From Rhabditophanes sp. KR3021 (Eukaryota > Nematoda > Chromadorea > Rhabditida > Alloionematidae): 64,000 nt of DNA. A program made the position numbers and the translations under genes. Below, in pieces: positions 45,635-57,548 of the stretch (its first letter is position 1; each line of letters starts with the position of its first letter). The notes below the pieces were generated by a model that had not been told where the DNA came from, searched no databases, and saw nothing but the letters and a program-made list of their open reading frames with translations. The stretch covers positions 186,001-250,000 of the forward strand of contig CAUJLY010000006.1 in NCBI GenBank assembly GCA_963281155.1. The letters run 5' to 3'.

Positions 45635-46500
45635 AATGAATAAGTTCACAATTACATGCTTAACATAGCATCTTTTTTAATGATAAACGATAATATAACA
45701 CAATCTACATACTTACTATTGTTTCATAATTAATAAAATTCAGATACAATATCTATTTTTAATAAAGTATCTATCTTATTATGGAATCTATCTTACTATG
45801 GAAATATATTGACAATGATTAATCATTTGAGTAAGACATCAAAAATATGACAATAACAAACATGATAAACTTTTATTTGAGTAGAAGAAAGTTTTGATTA
45901 ATTTATTATGACATCGAATGGTATTTTTAAAATACCCATCATCACTCTCATTCCACTTTATAATAATGAACTTATATTTTTGCTTGCATTTTCTTATTTC
46001 AAGACGTTGTAATCCTTATCTTTATATTTCACAAGCATCAATATAAAAAACGATGTATCACCTTGATATTTGATTGTGTCAATAAATATTCTTCATACTT
46101 GAGTTTTTGTATAGTTATTTTTTTCCTTTTTAGTTTCATTTACCTAAGTAATTATGATGTCTATTATCAATGAAAGACCTTCCGAACTCGTTTTCAGTCA
46201 GCTTCACTTTTAACGTGGTTGTGTACAGCAAATTCAAAACTTATTTCGTCTTGCCAAAACCAATCCTTCTAAATATGTTGCTGTCAATAAACTAAGAATG
46301 TGCAACATCAGAACCGTAGCAGATCCTTTTAAAATACTACACATTCTCTTTACTATAACAACAAAAATGGCATGTGTAAGAGGGTTCGAAACAATAAAGT
46401 ATACACAAACAAGCCTGAAAAAGGGCCGGGCTTTTTTTCAATGGCCCTGGAGAAGCCCAAAAAAGCCATATTGGTTTTCTTAAATGGAAAATAAGTTTTA
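45635..46500. other. Intergenic; GC-richer inverted motif near the end
   Basis: No gene is seen. At 46420-46460 a patch GGGCCGGGCTT ... GGCCCTGG ... AAGCCC stands out and may be an end of the hAT element that follows. Confidence 0.35.
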
Positions 46501-46521
46501 GAAATTTGAATAACACATACG

Positions 46522-48690
46522 ATGTTCGCTTTGACTTATATCGTCATTTCATCTTCTTGTTATTGCACAATGAGTGCAGATCATAGTAGTGTTTATGATC
46601 AAGATAATCAAGATTTTGATGAGTTAATATCTGAAGCATCAACGTCAAGAAGTCTCAAACGTAACTTTACTCAAATTTCGTTGGATCAAACTAGTCAATT
46701 ATCATCGTTATCAACTACAATTGATACAAATCAAAATCGTCTTTTTGCAAACGAACCCAAACTTTTAGTTACGGCGGCAAACAAACTCACAAAAAAGGAC
46801 ATAACCAGCGTTATCTTAATGGAACAGAGAACTAGGCTGAAGTATCTTTACAAAAAAGCTAAGAAAAATTATCTAACATTATTCTCCTTATATTTTGTTA
46901 CATCTAATGATGAATTAAACAATTTTAATTGCTTAAATTTAACATTATTTGCACAGTGCTCAAATTGTGATGGCTTATTAAGCAACCAGGCTGGAAGTCA
47001 TTTAGGGTTAGTTTTTAATATACAAATAGTGATTCAATTTTTAGACGTCATCAAAAGTCTTGTTCAACCAAAACGGCTAAAATAAATGGAAATATTAAAC
47101 ACAAACCTTGGACACAATGTTAAATCTATTCAAGCCAATCAATTCAGTTGAAAAGACAAATTTAACCTCAATTATAAGTAGTTATGTTCTTCAGCCAGGG
47201 ACTTCCTTTCGACAAACTGAATCCGATTGTTTTAGAAATTTGATAAGTGATTGTGTTAACTTTGGGTAAGAATGTCTCTAACTACATATATTATTGATAT
47301 TTGAGTGTGAAACGAGCTAAGCAGCTTTCAAATGAATCATCTAATTTTCCTTGTAGAATAACTGTTGGTACTTATACAATCGAACAAGCAAAAAAAGTTA
47401 TTGAAGCTAATTGCAATAGACTATGGTAAAAGATTAGATGATTATATTGCTGTAATTTTTCATGGTTTTATCCATCATGAAAAGAGTTTAAAATTGATAT
47501 CTGTACCTGTTGGCTTTATGGCGTCGAACTCTTTTAGCAAAGTAGCTGACCAAGTATGGAGAGATGTGATTGAGGCAGTCGGCGAATTTGGATTGGTTGA
47601 GAGTCAGATCAAAAATCTTACTGGAGTTTGTGATGAGGGAGCGAATGTAATCTGTTGCCTTCAGCAAAATGTGAAATGTATGTTTTTCCCAATTAATTAT
47701 ATGTCATGTGTTTAACACAGTTGCCAAGAGAGTGTTTACACCATACAAGACATTTATTTCAAAGAAAAAGCTAACCCAAGAAGAACTTAAGGTTCTACAA
47801 TCATTAAACGATGTTTTGAACTCAGCTAAATTTGTTGCAAATGGAATAAGAACAGAATGTTCAATCACTATTCTTACTTGACAAAACTCCAACAGCAGGT
47901 GTAGAAGCCAGATGGCTTAGTAATTTATGTATAGCAAAAGATATTTTACAAATCCTGGACCAATTAATTAAATTAAAACAAGATGAGTCGATTGCAAAGC
48001 GTTTGGGGCATTTTTTGATTAAAAAAATTGAACATCTTAACAATTGACGCGTTGAACTCCTATGTGCAATTAAAATACTTACTCTATTTGAAAAACCAAT
48101 GTTGGAATTTGAGAAAGAAACTGTACTTACGTTGCATTTAGTATGGTTGCATATTTTGAAATTGAGAAAACAATTTGATGTAATTATTGCTGAACCAGAC
48201 AAAACATTTATGAACGAAACTATGCACAAAACAGCCTTGCTTTCGTTAGACAAAAAAATTGAAAAGGGATTAGTCACAGGTATGCATAAGATTGCAGTAT
48301 TTTTAAACCCCAAAACAAGGAAACTTAACTTTTTGAAAACTGATGAAAAAGAAAAGACAATGTTAATTATTCGAAACAGATTAAGTCAAGTCTATGATTA
48401 CTACTAATGGAATTTCCAACACGCCACCACCAATACCGTGCAGTAATTTCGAGTCAGATATTTTTTCCTTCGAAGAAGCGGATCCCCAACCAGAAATAGA
48501 GTACGATGAAGTGGATCTTTATGTACAAGGATATTTCCCTGAGACATTGGGTGAAATGAATCTTGTTCAATTTTGGCTTGACAAAAAAGGACAATTTCCT
48601 TGCTTATTCAAAATGGCCATGGAAACATTAGTAATAGAAACGGATAACATAGGGGGGATTAATTGGTTATTAGGGGGAATGTCATAAAAT
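46522..48690 (+). pseudogene. hAT-type transposase relic, third copy
   Basis: Coding-like pieces follow one another: a Ser/Gln-rich N terminus (46570 on), a cysteine pair QCSNCDGLL, then from 47365 DDYIAVIFHGFIHHEKSLK and NLTGVCDEGANVI (the hAT T-D-x-x-N region). Next come VEARWLSNLCIAKDILQ and a terminal NLVQFWLDKKGQFPCLFKMAMETL, the beginning of the hAT dimerisation domain (W....FP.L..lA). The last block breaks off before the ER.FS motif. Several stops and frame changes separate the pieces (47085, 47715, 47880, 48046, 48407). It is unrelated in end sequence to the two deleted hAT elements at 7.2 and 29 kb. Confidence 0.6.
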
Positions 48691-50099
48691 GTGAATTTGG
48701 ATGGGCAAGCACTCGAAAGGGAGGTATTAGTTTCAGGAGACAGACTTTAACACTTTGGAAGTGAGTCACTTGAAAAGTGGAGAAAGATCCTCGATCTTTA
48801 CTTTAAACTTAAAAAATCTTTAAAGTTAAGAAGTTTTTGTTCCATCGTTAACAACCATTTAAATGAATTCTTAATAGCTTTGTACAACCTTTGATTATGC
48901 TTCAAATAATAAAAAACTTTATGATTTCTCTTAATATGTTTCATTCGAAAGTGCGGATCAAATACACCAAAGCATTATTAAAGTTAATTAATTGTCTTAA
49001 GAGATTGGATTTAAACTTGAGACAGTTCTGATATTTGTTAATCAAATAAGTTAATGTGATTATTTAATTTTGAAACACATTTAAAATGTTCACTTTTGAG
49101 AAATGTTTGCATCATCTTTTGTTGTGCTACAATACAATTGAAAACATTGGTGCCAGAAATCGCAAAAAATGACGGTAAAATCTGCCTATCTATTAAACAT
49201 AATATTTTGACGTCTTTTTGTATTATTTACATCTGCATAATTAAAAGAAATCACTGTCATGTGGATACACTGTTTAAAATAAAAACTTTTATAAATATCT
49301 TGTAGGTAATTGTTGACGTCGTTGAACTTTTCTGAAACATTTTATTGTATCTTCATTTAAACTAAACGCGTGAAAGATGCTCTGGAAACATTTTACGAAA
49401 CTGATAATAAGTTATTTTAATAGAATACAATAATCTTACAGACTTATTTGCGGATCTTATAATTAATTAAGTGAAAATAGGACATAAAACTACTTTGCTC
49501 AATATTGGCATTAATTCTTGTAAAATTGTTGGATACACCTCTCTCCTGCCTTCATATATATGACACCTTCTCATAGCATATTACAACAACGCCATTATAG
49601 ATTGTATAGGCACTTAGCATGTTAACAACATAAAGCCACTATAAATACTAACACTTTATCTTAATAAGCCAATTGTTCCACATCTTATTCCACAAAAATC
49701 AATGTTCACTCAAATCAAGGATATTGTTGAAGTCACCTTTTCTATGCAATTAAATATAAACAAGCTTGAAATATCTATTAAAAGAAGTAAATTCCAAATA
49801 AAAGTTTAAAAGAGTGTTGTAGAAACACTTCAAGGAACTTTATTATGACTATGTAGGTAGTTTAATTGCTTTAACATTAAAGCGGTTATTCTTATTTTTT
49901 AAGCAATATACTTTTTGTTTTAATAATCCGTAATCTAAACTCTCAAAATTAATTTTAAAACTTGCATTTATTAAATTTAAAACATGCCTATCTTTGGAAA
50001 AATGAATATAAACTTACAAAGAAAATTACATTTGTGTCCCACGACTATTTTGCATGTTTATTAAGTGTTACGATCTTAGCAATTAACAACACGCGATAA
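48691..50099. other. Intergenic, no gene seen
   Basis: About 1.4 kb of AT-rich DNA. The frame 49096-49305 shows no family pattern. Confidence 0.45.
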
Positions 50100-50498
50100 T
50101 GTAAAACTGGTTTTATTGACTATCAAATTGTTTACGTTGGTTCTATAGGTGCTGATATTGCTAGATCTATTGTATTAGGATGTCCCGCTGAAATTAGAAG
50201 ACAAATTGGACTTCTTGACTTACCAAAATATTATTTAGATTTGAAAAAGGAAGTCTTTAAGAGAGGAGGTCAATTTGAAATGACTTGGGAGATGTTTAAA
50301 TTACATTATGATTATTGTATGATTGACCAATCTATGCAATTATTAATGTTGTATGCTTTTGGTTGGCTCAAATATTCTGTACCAGAGGAAGGTGATGATT
50401 ACTTGTGGGATGCAAGAAAGTATGCTATGGGACCAAGGGTTGTATTTGCTATGATTGATGCTGTCAAGAAATGTCGTTTACATAAGCAGAATGGTTAG
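50100..50498 (+). pseudogene. C-terminal fragment of a CHK-kinase-like protein
   Basis: The reading CKTGFIDYQIVYVGSIGADIARSI, then CPAEIRRQ and YYLDLKKEV, ends TWEMFKLHYDYCMIDQS through LHKQNG-stop. It fits the end of the nematode CHK-kinase-like (EcKinase/DUF1679) family: the metal-binding Asp of I-I-D-x-Q, then G-S-x-A-x-D-L-A-R. The ATP-binding lobe and the H-x-D-x-x-x-x-N loop are not found upstream. Either upstream exons are beyond recognition or the gene is truncated. Confidence 0.55.
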
Positions 50499-51185
50499 TA
50501 AAGAAAGATAAAAAAATAAATCTAATGAAATAAATATGAATAACAATAAATATCGACTATTTTTAATCTTGTTAACTTTATGAAACTATTCCTTTATTTC
50601 TTATGATGCTTCTTGTATTGAATAATAATAAAATTAATACTAAGCACAAATAATTTCTCAACTTTAAATCATATATTTTTATACGAGTCATTGTTATAGT
50701 GAACTCAAAACATTGTCTTAAGTTTATGTCAGTGTACACGTTGTATAAATATTTACAGTTAATAATAAATTATGATCAAAAGATTGTGATGGAACATAAC
50801 AACGCTAATATTATCTGATCATGATATGACTTCTTAGTCACCGGATATACACTCTTTTTGGAGTAATGATAAAACGATATCTAATATAACTGACATACAT
50901 ATTTCTGCAAAATAATAAAACAATCATCTTTTTAACCAAACGGTATTCTTACAAGCTATCATTATCTTTACCATTTTTGACCTTAAAATAACATATTAAT
51001 TTTATCAGTTGGTCGCATGTATACAAAAACTAAGAAATGTTTCTTTATTTAAATTGATTTTAAGAGGAAATTTCATTGCTAACCTTTTTAATACTTAAGT
51101 GATTCTCTCATTTTATCAATAGCACATTTTCATCCTTGATTTTATAATTTATTTAATTCATCTGCCTAATATTCTACATATTACT
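50499..51185. other. Spacer, no gene seen
   Basis: AT-rich, upstream of the 51186 gene; no TATA-type box stands out. Confidence 0.4.
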
Positions 51186-52902
51186 ATGAACAGAACAGCT
51201 ACAAGTTTTATGATTGAAGCTTTAAATCAGCCTCATATATTAGAAGCTTGTGCTTCAACTGAAACGAACAAAATCAAATTATGTAATGTAAACAAACATT
51301 TGGATGTTTTATTAAACAAAAAGCAAATGACAAATTATCAAAATGTGTTATCTAAGAATGGTTTTGAAAATTTTAGAAGGGAAAAATCAAAGACAACATT
51401 ACTTTATAAATCTTTTTATAAGGGTAAATTGCTTGGAATATCTTTTACCAATGAAAGATCACTAGAAGAATTATTAGAAAGTCCGTTGATCTTGAAATGT
51501 TTAAAAAATCTTCAATGTATTAATGTCAAATTTGAGTCAAAATATGGAGTTCCATTTGAATATTATTATGTACCAGCTCTAAATGACTTGTGCAAAAAAA
51601 CAAGTTTAGTAAATACAATAATCTTAAATTTTAAACAAATTTATGGAGAGAATCCTTCTTATGATATTATTTTATATTTGTTCAAGGAATTCAGCTCGGA
51701 TAAAGTAACAAAAATCAAGCTTATTTTGAATACTCCGCTTTCAATTACATCAATATTTAAAAATCAAGATTATTTTTTAACAGAAATCAAAGAAACATTC
51801 AGTAATCTCGCAGAAATTGAAATCAAACTTTATATGCATCCACATTATGACTGCGCTGAATTTATTACCTTACTTGAAACTGCGAATTTACAATTATTTA
51901 AATTTTATTTTAAAATGTACAGCATCAAATATATGACTGTTTACTCAAAGATTATGCAAAAACTTTGTGACAGAGAAAAAACAAATGATGTTAAAACTTA
52001 ATTGGTTTTAAACGATTACAATATTAGTGATGCTTTAAACAATCAGATAAATGATGTATATTGTAAATATGGAAATATTTTTATCAATTCTCGTCTGAAC
52101 AAATTTAAGTTTCAGGATCGTTTAATTAATTCCAATTTCTTACCTTGGCATATATTTTATTATGTTAAATGTATCAGAATTAATTTATACAGTTTTTGTT
52201 CTATCCTTTCTGATGACAAATTGGGAAGATTTAAAACTAGTTACAAGCAAAATTATTTATCTATACTAAGCAATCTTGAAACATTGATTCTGTCATTTGA
52301 GAATCCATATTATTACTTAGAAACTGATTTCGAAAATGTCCTAGAATCATTTATTAATCAAATTCCAAAGAGTGTTAAAAAAATTGATTTGCTTGGCACA
52401 AATATCAATTTTCGAAAAAGCATACAAAAAGTTGAACAAAATTTGCCGAATTTAAATGAATTACATTTTATGAAGGTAGCACGTCATACGAGAGCGTATC
52501 TTTTGGGTTTGTATCCTGTCTTACGCTTTCAAAACCTTCAAATATTGTTTATATCTTGCTTGGGAAAAACAGAATTTACATTTTCTCAAAATCTGAAGAG
52601 TTTTATCAATTGAATGTTCAGCTTTTAAAAATGTAACTGGTGCTATCAAAAAAGGAAGAAAAAACAAAATGGAAAAACTTGATGATATCGAAACTAAATG
52701 CAAAGCGATAGAAGCTGAAATACCCACTAAAGAAACTAAATGTCAATGTAATCAAATACAAAAACCCTTTAAATGTATATCTATAAGGAATAACATTGGT
52801 GATGGAATATTGACATATGTAAATTACAATTGTTTAAGAGACTTTGAATTTTATTTGAATCTTATCAAAAATAATTCAGAAACATGGAATTCCTTCAGTT
52901 AA
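51186..52902 (+). CDS. Leucine-rich, F-box-companion-like protein of unknown function, disrupted
   Basis: ATG 51186 opens a 271-codon frame ending at TAA 51999-52001. The same frame continues directly for another 203 codons (52002-52613), and a further short frame ends at 52902. The text has irregular repeats of L-x-x-L-x-x-L/I (such as LEELLESPLILKCLKNLQCI, LSNLETLILSF, LPNLNELHFMKVA), as in the degenerate leucine-rich halves of nematode F-box/FTH-like proteins. No clear F-box is present. The stop at 51999 is clean and may be a single change (KT-stop-LVLNDYN). Function is unknown. Confidence 0.45.
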
Positions 52903-53760
52903 CAACAGTAAATAATAAATTAAGTATTCAACCAATATCTATTTGTATGTAGTTATGTAGTTATATTTATGATTGATAAATTTAAATAGGTGCACTTTAG
53001 TTTAACTTATAACATAATGTGATTGTATAATTTAGTATACTTTGATGTAATTAGGTATGACTTGATCTGTAATCTGTGTGATCTAGATGGCGAATTTCAC
53101 GGTGCTACAAATAGCGAACTGAGTTTTTTTACAAAACAATGTCATATTCGGGTTCGGGATAGTAAAATTAGTCTATTTTTGGCTGTTTAAAAAAACTTGA
53201 TGCTTACAAAATTTTGAGCCAGTCATTATAAGGAAAAGGTATTTTGACAAAAAATGACTTCTTAATTTTGACTAAAAAATATTTTTACTGATTGTCAGAT
53301 AAAACTGCCAATGCATTTACTCTACAGTTTTTTGCCCTCTACACGATGGTATGTTGATTTTGTGAAAATATGAATTTTTATGCTTCTTTTGCTATTTTAT
53401 TTTTTTGTGTTTTTGGGCTCTTGAGGCGATAAACGAATTTTTACGGCTATACCATAGTATACATCTTGTAGCCCTACTTTTTTTACATAGAAGGACCTAA
53501 ATACTTATTTAAACAATATGAATAATTTAAAAGCTATGATGCTTTGAATGTACCCTAGGGGTTACCTAAAAAACATGTTATATATTGAAGTAAAAACACG
53601 TCTTTGTCGTTGAATTGTCTTTGAAATAGCATCTGAATGATTTGAAAGCTTAATCTTTCTCGTTGGAATAATATGTTAAAGTAATATCCTACCGACTTTA
53701 CTAACAAGTCATATTTGTTAAGTATCAAACTTGTTACAGGTTATATTATGACCAAAACAA
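52903..53760. other. Spacer with a foldback-like end motif
   Basis: TTCACGGTGCTA at 53097 matches the end of the 38138 foldback element, but no inverted partner is found. Otherwise AT-rich, no gene seen. Confidence 0.35.
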
Positions 53761-53785
53761 ACAATGAAGCCAAAAACGAGGAGCG

Positions 53786-54984
53786 GGTAGGCCTAAAAAG
53801 CCACAAAGGCCCAACAACACTCGGTATGCAAGCCTGTTTAATTCTAAGCACCATGTTCTAGTAAGTTATCGTTTATGTTGTAATTTCTAATTAATATTTT
53901 AGGAAGATATTGCAGCTACTCAAGTAATGGCCAACGCTATGAACAGTTGGAAATTGAAAAAGCTGATGAGGCTGGTGTATCAGATCAACTTAGGGCTGAA
54001 ATAGTTAGTACCAATAACAATCACATACTAGCTCAGTTAAGAGAAGAAATTAAACAACTAAATGAAGCTTTAACGAAAGCCGAGACAAAGAAAACGGTGT
54101 GTTTTAAAATTTATAAATTAACATATGATTTATTTACAGAAAAATGCGAATGAAACAATTGTCTGGCGAACCAAATTTCGAAATGAATTTAATAGGAATG
54201 TTGAACTACAAGCCAAGTTGAAAAGTGTAACAAAAAACCTCCTAAGAAACGCTAAATCAAGTTTTATGAAGACATTTGCCAAAGAATGAAGCAGCGTCGC
54301 CAAAAGATTATTTTAGATTCAATAAATGACTTGAATGGTGCAGCAAACATTTAAATCGCTTAACATCTGGTGCTGCTTTTAAACTGTCAGTTGAGGAAGC
54401 TTCTGTCCTGCTTTTTGAATGTTATGGGCATTTTTAAGAATATTTTTGATCGACTAAGAAAACATCTTATCAATCTTGACAGCAATATTGGTCGTTGTGG
54501 AGCGAAAGCAGCTTCTTTTTGGCAAACTTTTGATGGGAATAACGTGTCAAAACTTTTGAATAAGACAGACACGCTTTTCGCTGGATTATCTGGTATTAGG
54601 ATTGATGGATACAGAAAAATATTGGAGGAGCTAAAAATTGTCAAGGACTTCTCACTTGCTAAAACTTTGAATGAAGAAGAAGTTACCAATGCAATTTCAG
54701 CTATTGATGCTTTCAAAGTTGCAATAAGCAATAGGGGTTTGTTTATTACAGTACAACCGAAAGCTCATCTTTTGGCTACTCATATACTGGAGCAACTCAG
54801 ACTCTATAATTCTATGAATTATTTCTCTGAGCAATCGATTGAAAGCCTTCATGCCTTAATAAACATGAATAAGTATAGAGTTTCTGCTTTTAATGCAGGT
54901 GATTCCATTGTTAACTTAATGACTTGGCACAACCAAATGGTTTCCTTTTATGATACACAAAAATTAGCCTTTAATTTAGATTAA
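53786..54984 (+). pseudogene. Transposon-type ORF with AT-hook and SEQ..E.LH motif, copy 2
   Basis: The 5' part encodes KRGAGRPKKPQRPNNTRYA, an AT-hook-like basic stretch, ended by a GTAAGT..TTTTAG intron of about 42 nt (near 53861-53902). A short helical segment follows. The large frame 54370-54984 has LEELKIVKDF..., then PKAHLLATHILEQLRL, YFSEQSIESLHALIN and a LMTWHNQMVSFYD tail. Motif order and spacing equal the minus-strand copy at 3 kb. Stops between 54150 and 54370 show it is decayed. The superfamily is not identified; I infer a DNA transposon protein that binds AT-rich DNA. Confidence 0.5.
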
Positions 54985-54994
54985 TAGTCTTTGT

Positions 54995-55300
54995 TTAGAA
55001 TATTTTTTGTGTCGCTTTCTTTAATAAATGTTCGTATTTTTTGTTAAACTTTGGAGCATCATAACTTTTCAAATAATGATATTGTTTAAATAAGTATTTA
55101 GGTTTTTCTATGTAAAGAAAGTTTTGATCACTTTCAATATTCTCAAAATAGAATCGGAAACATGGATTATGCTGAGGACTGCTCACCACACAAAAGTGTG
55201 ATTTGTACCAGAAGATGTCTGCCTGGAAGACATTGAGGAGCTGGATAATTATTATATCTTGCATTCTTTTATATATTAAGATAATTATATCTGATACCAA
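54995..55300 (-). other. Unrecognised minus-strand ORF
   Basis: A 101-codon frame with aromatic-rich text (FQADIFWYKSHFCVVSS, LFKQYHYLKSYDAPKF) that ends just past the plus-strand element ORF, so the two converge. No family is recognised. It could be a second element gene or an exon of an unknown gene. Confidence 0.25.
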
Positions 55301-55483
55301 ATAAATTCTTCATATTCTTTTATAGCATTTATATGATAGCTTTCTATAAAACTGGTGCATTACTAAAAACAAACAAATCAGAACTTTAATTACTGTAAGA
55401 AGTATATTTTTATAATTTATTTTACGGTTCAATTATTTGTACACAAATAGAAATTGATAATTAAATATAAAACGACATATATT

Positions 55484-56540
55484 TCATTTTGTTTCAGAAG
55501 GAGTTAATTTAGTACCATTTGAAGGTCCAATTTTTTGTACACTTATCAATAATGCAGATATTTTTGAAAATAGTGATTTGATGTCTTCCACAATATACTT
55601 CCTAATTGTAGGATTTAAAAATGCCATTATAAAACTTCCTATTCCATGACTAACAACTAATAATGTTTGTGCTATTATCATTAAGGCACTATTTAAAGGG
55701 AAAAATTGAAAATATACCTAAACACAAACATTTTATTGCAACTTACATACAACGAACTTGAAATAAAATTTGCTGAGCAAATTAATATAGATTGCAAAAG
55801 CAAAACTACTTGAAATTTTGATAAAACATTGCCAGTCGTCATTTTTTAGACTTAAACCAGAAAATGATACATATAACAAAATACAATGAAGGCAATATTA
55901 TACAAAGCCCAATATTGTGATAAGCACATGGTAAATTGACATAATGCTCAATATTTGTTGGTTTGATGTTGTCAATTGAAACATAAGGATTAAAAAAAGA
56001 TACGTAATGTTTTGACGTGAATATAATAGGAGGAGTAGATAAACCTAGAAATAAGCCATAACATAAACATAAGACTTGCCAAAAAATGACTCTTTTATCT
56101 TTGAACATAAAATCTGCACATTCTTGATTACACATCTCAAGCATTCTATTGAAAGCCAAAACAATACAAGTAAAAGTAGATGTACACCATCCAATCAAAC
56201 TTCCTTCATCGATTAAATACATGCTCCAAAAGGATGTGCATAATACATCGCCTCTGATACCAAATAATCCTAGACAAATACCATTGATACATAGACTTAC
56301 AACATCTATAATAGCCAAGAAAAGCATGATTGGGTAACAACTAGATATTCCAATGACTTCTTTTTTAGACAAAACAGTGATGACAGGAATATACACAATT
56401 AAAGATACTGAAGCTATAAGAATATAAATTAATCCGATACATATGTTAGGGTGTTTTTCTTCATTCCATTCCGTTTCACTTAGATAATCACAAGAATAAT
56501 ATTGCTTAATATAATCACTTTTTAAATTAAATTCAAACAT
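55484..56540 (-). CDS. Serpentine chemoreceptor, Srt-like
   Basis: Exon 1 (56540-55747) and exon 2 (55717-55484) flank a 29-nt intron (GTAAGT..GTTTAG), which joins SSSLYV to YFQFFPLNSAL in phase. Landmarks of the Srt family: the N-terminal YYSCDYLSETEWNEEKHP, a membrane-bound YIPVITVL, SSCYPIMLFLAIIDVV, the NRMLEMCN box after helix 3, and VVSHGIGSFIMAFLNPTIRKY at the end. One A is missing from an A-run near 55838 (FKSK then MTTGNVLSKFQ), the only break in about 340 residues. Such receptors sit in sensory cilia membranes. The homopolymer position makes a base-calling error likely. Confidence 0.7.
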
Positions 56541-57213
56541 TTTTACAAAATAAATGACTGTTATTAATTCTTTAAGCTATTTAATAATGTGATATGACAT
56601 ATCTAGTATAAATCATAACGAAAATTCGTGTGTATTATGATTCATTTCCGTATCAAAGTCGAATGCCAATAAAGTTATTTGGCATGTTCGATGAGTTAAC
56701 ATTAAAAGTATTTATGTTATTAACAAGAAAACAATGCTATTATTTCCTTCAAAATTTGTTTTTGCACTTTCAATTATTTTTTATTTTGAATAAGTTTATG
56801 TGTGAAGTCTCAGGATATAAAAATATACACTTCCTAAAATAATTACGTCATATTTTATATTATTAAGGTAATTTGAAAAATATCAAAATATTATTTAAAC
56901 TGAATTAAAAATAATTGCAATATTGCCATTATTATTTTCAAAATTCTGTAAATTTGTCAGCTGTTACCATAAAATAACTGTTAATTGCCTTCTACTGTCT
57001 CCATTAAGTACATAGATTAGAAAACAACGATGTGTGTGTTAAATCTCATTATGTGATCTATGTTTGACTTCATCGATCTACGTATGAGTAGGAATTTTAA
57101 ATACACCTCAAAATTATAAAGTTTATTCAACAAAAAATAATGTGCAATCCAAAAAATTACAAGCAAAATACTAAAAAACTTATGAAAAAGTATAACACCG
57201 GTTCGTCGAGCTT
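56541..57213. other. Intergenic, no gene seen
   Basis: AT-rich. Includes the Srt-like gene promoter on the minus strand and the 3' flank of the HNH-type gene. The frame 56630-56842 has no family features. Confidence 0.4.
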
Positions 57214-57548
57214 TTACTTTACTTTATGAACAGAATAATCATACATAAAGGTATATCCAAGATTCTCTACAGCAAACTTATCAATTAAATGCTTGCGAAT
57301 CAAAGTTTGTGCAAGTCTAAATAATCCTTGATTTGAGTATCTTTGGCAGCTCCAAGGATTGATGGGTACTTTTTGATAAGAGTAAAGTCGGGGATAGAAT
57401 ACTTGAGGACACCATGATCTTTTTCAAATCGATAATGTTCTTTGTCAGTCAATATTTTCAAATTACTTGAAAAATTGTTATGGATGTTTCCATCTATGTG
57501 AGCCACGAAAGAGTCTTCGAAGGCTAATCTGGCATTATCTTGGGACAT
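57214..57548 (-). CDS. Small HNH-type nuclease-like protein with NUMOD1-like tail, one frameshift
   Basis: Starting at 57548, the frame reads FEDSFVAHIDGNIHNNFSSNLKILTDKEHYRFEK. The His-Ile-Asp-Gly-Asn...Asn-Asn...Asn-Leu and later His residues match the HNH fold of homing-endonuclease type. The next part, LIKKYPSILGAAKDTQI, resembles a NUMOD1 helix-turn-helix (P-S-x-x-x-A-A-K-x-T). A one-base shift near 57320 extends it through RLAQTLIRKHLID to a stop at 57214, about 110 residues. In phages and large DNA viruses this pair cuts DNA at specific sites. A short stand-alone copy in an animal genome is unusual. The first His of the HNH triad is not certain. Confidence 0.5.

Noticed and set aside
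53097..53110. A second complete copy of the foldback element
   Set aside because: Only the first dozen bases match and no inverted partner lies within several kilobases.
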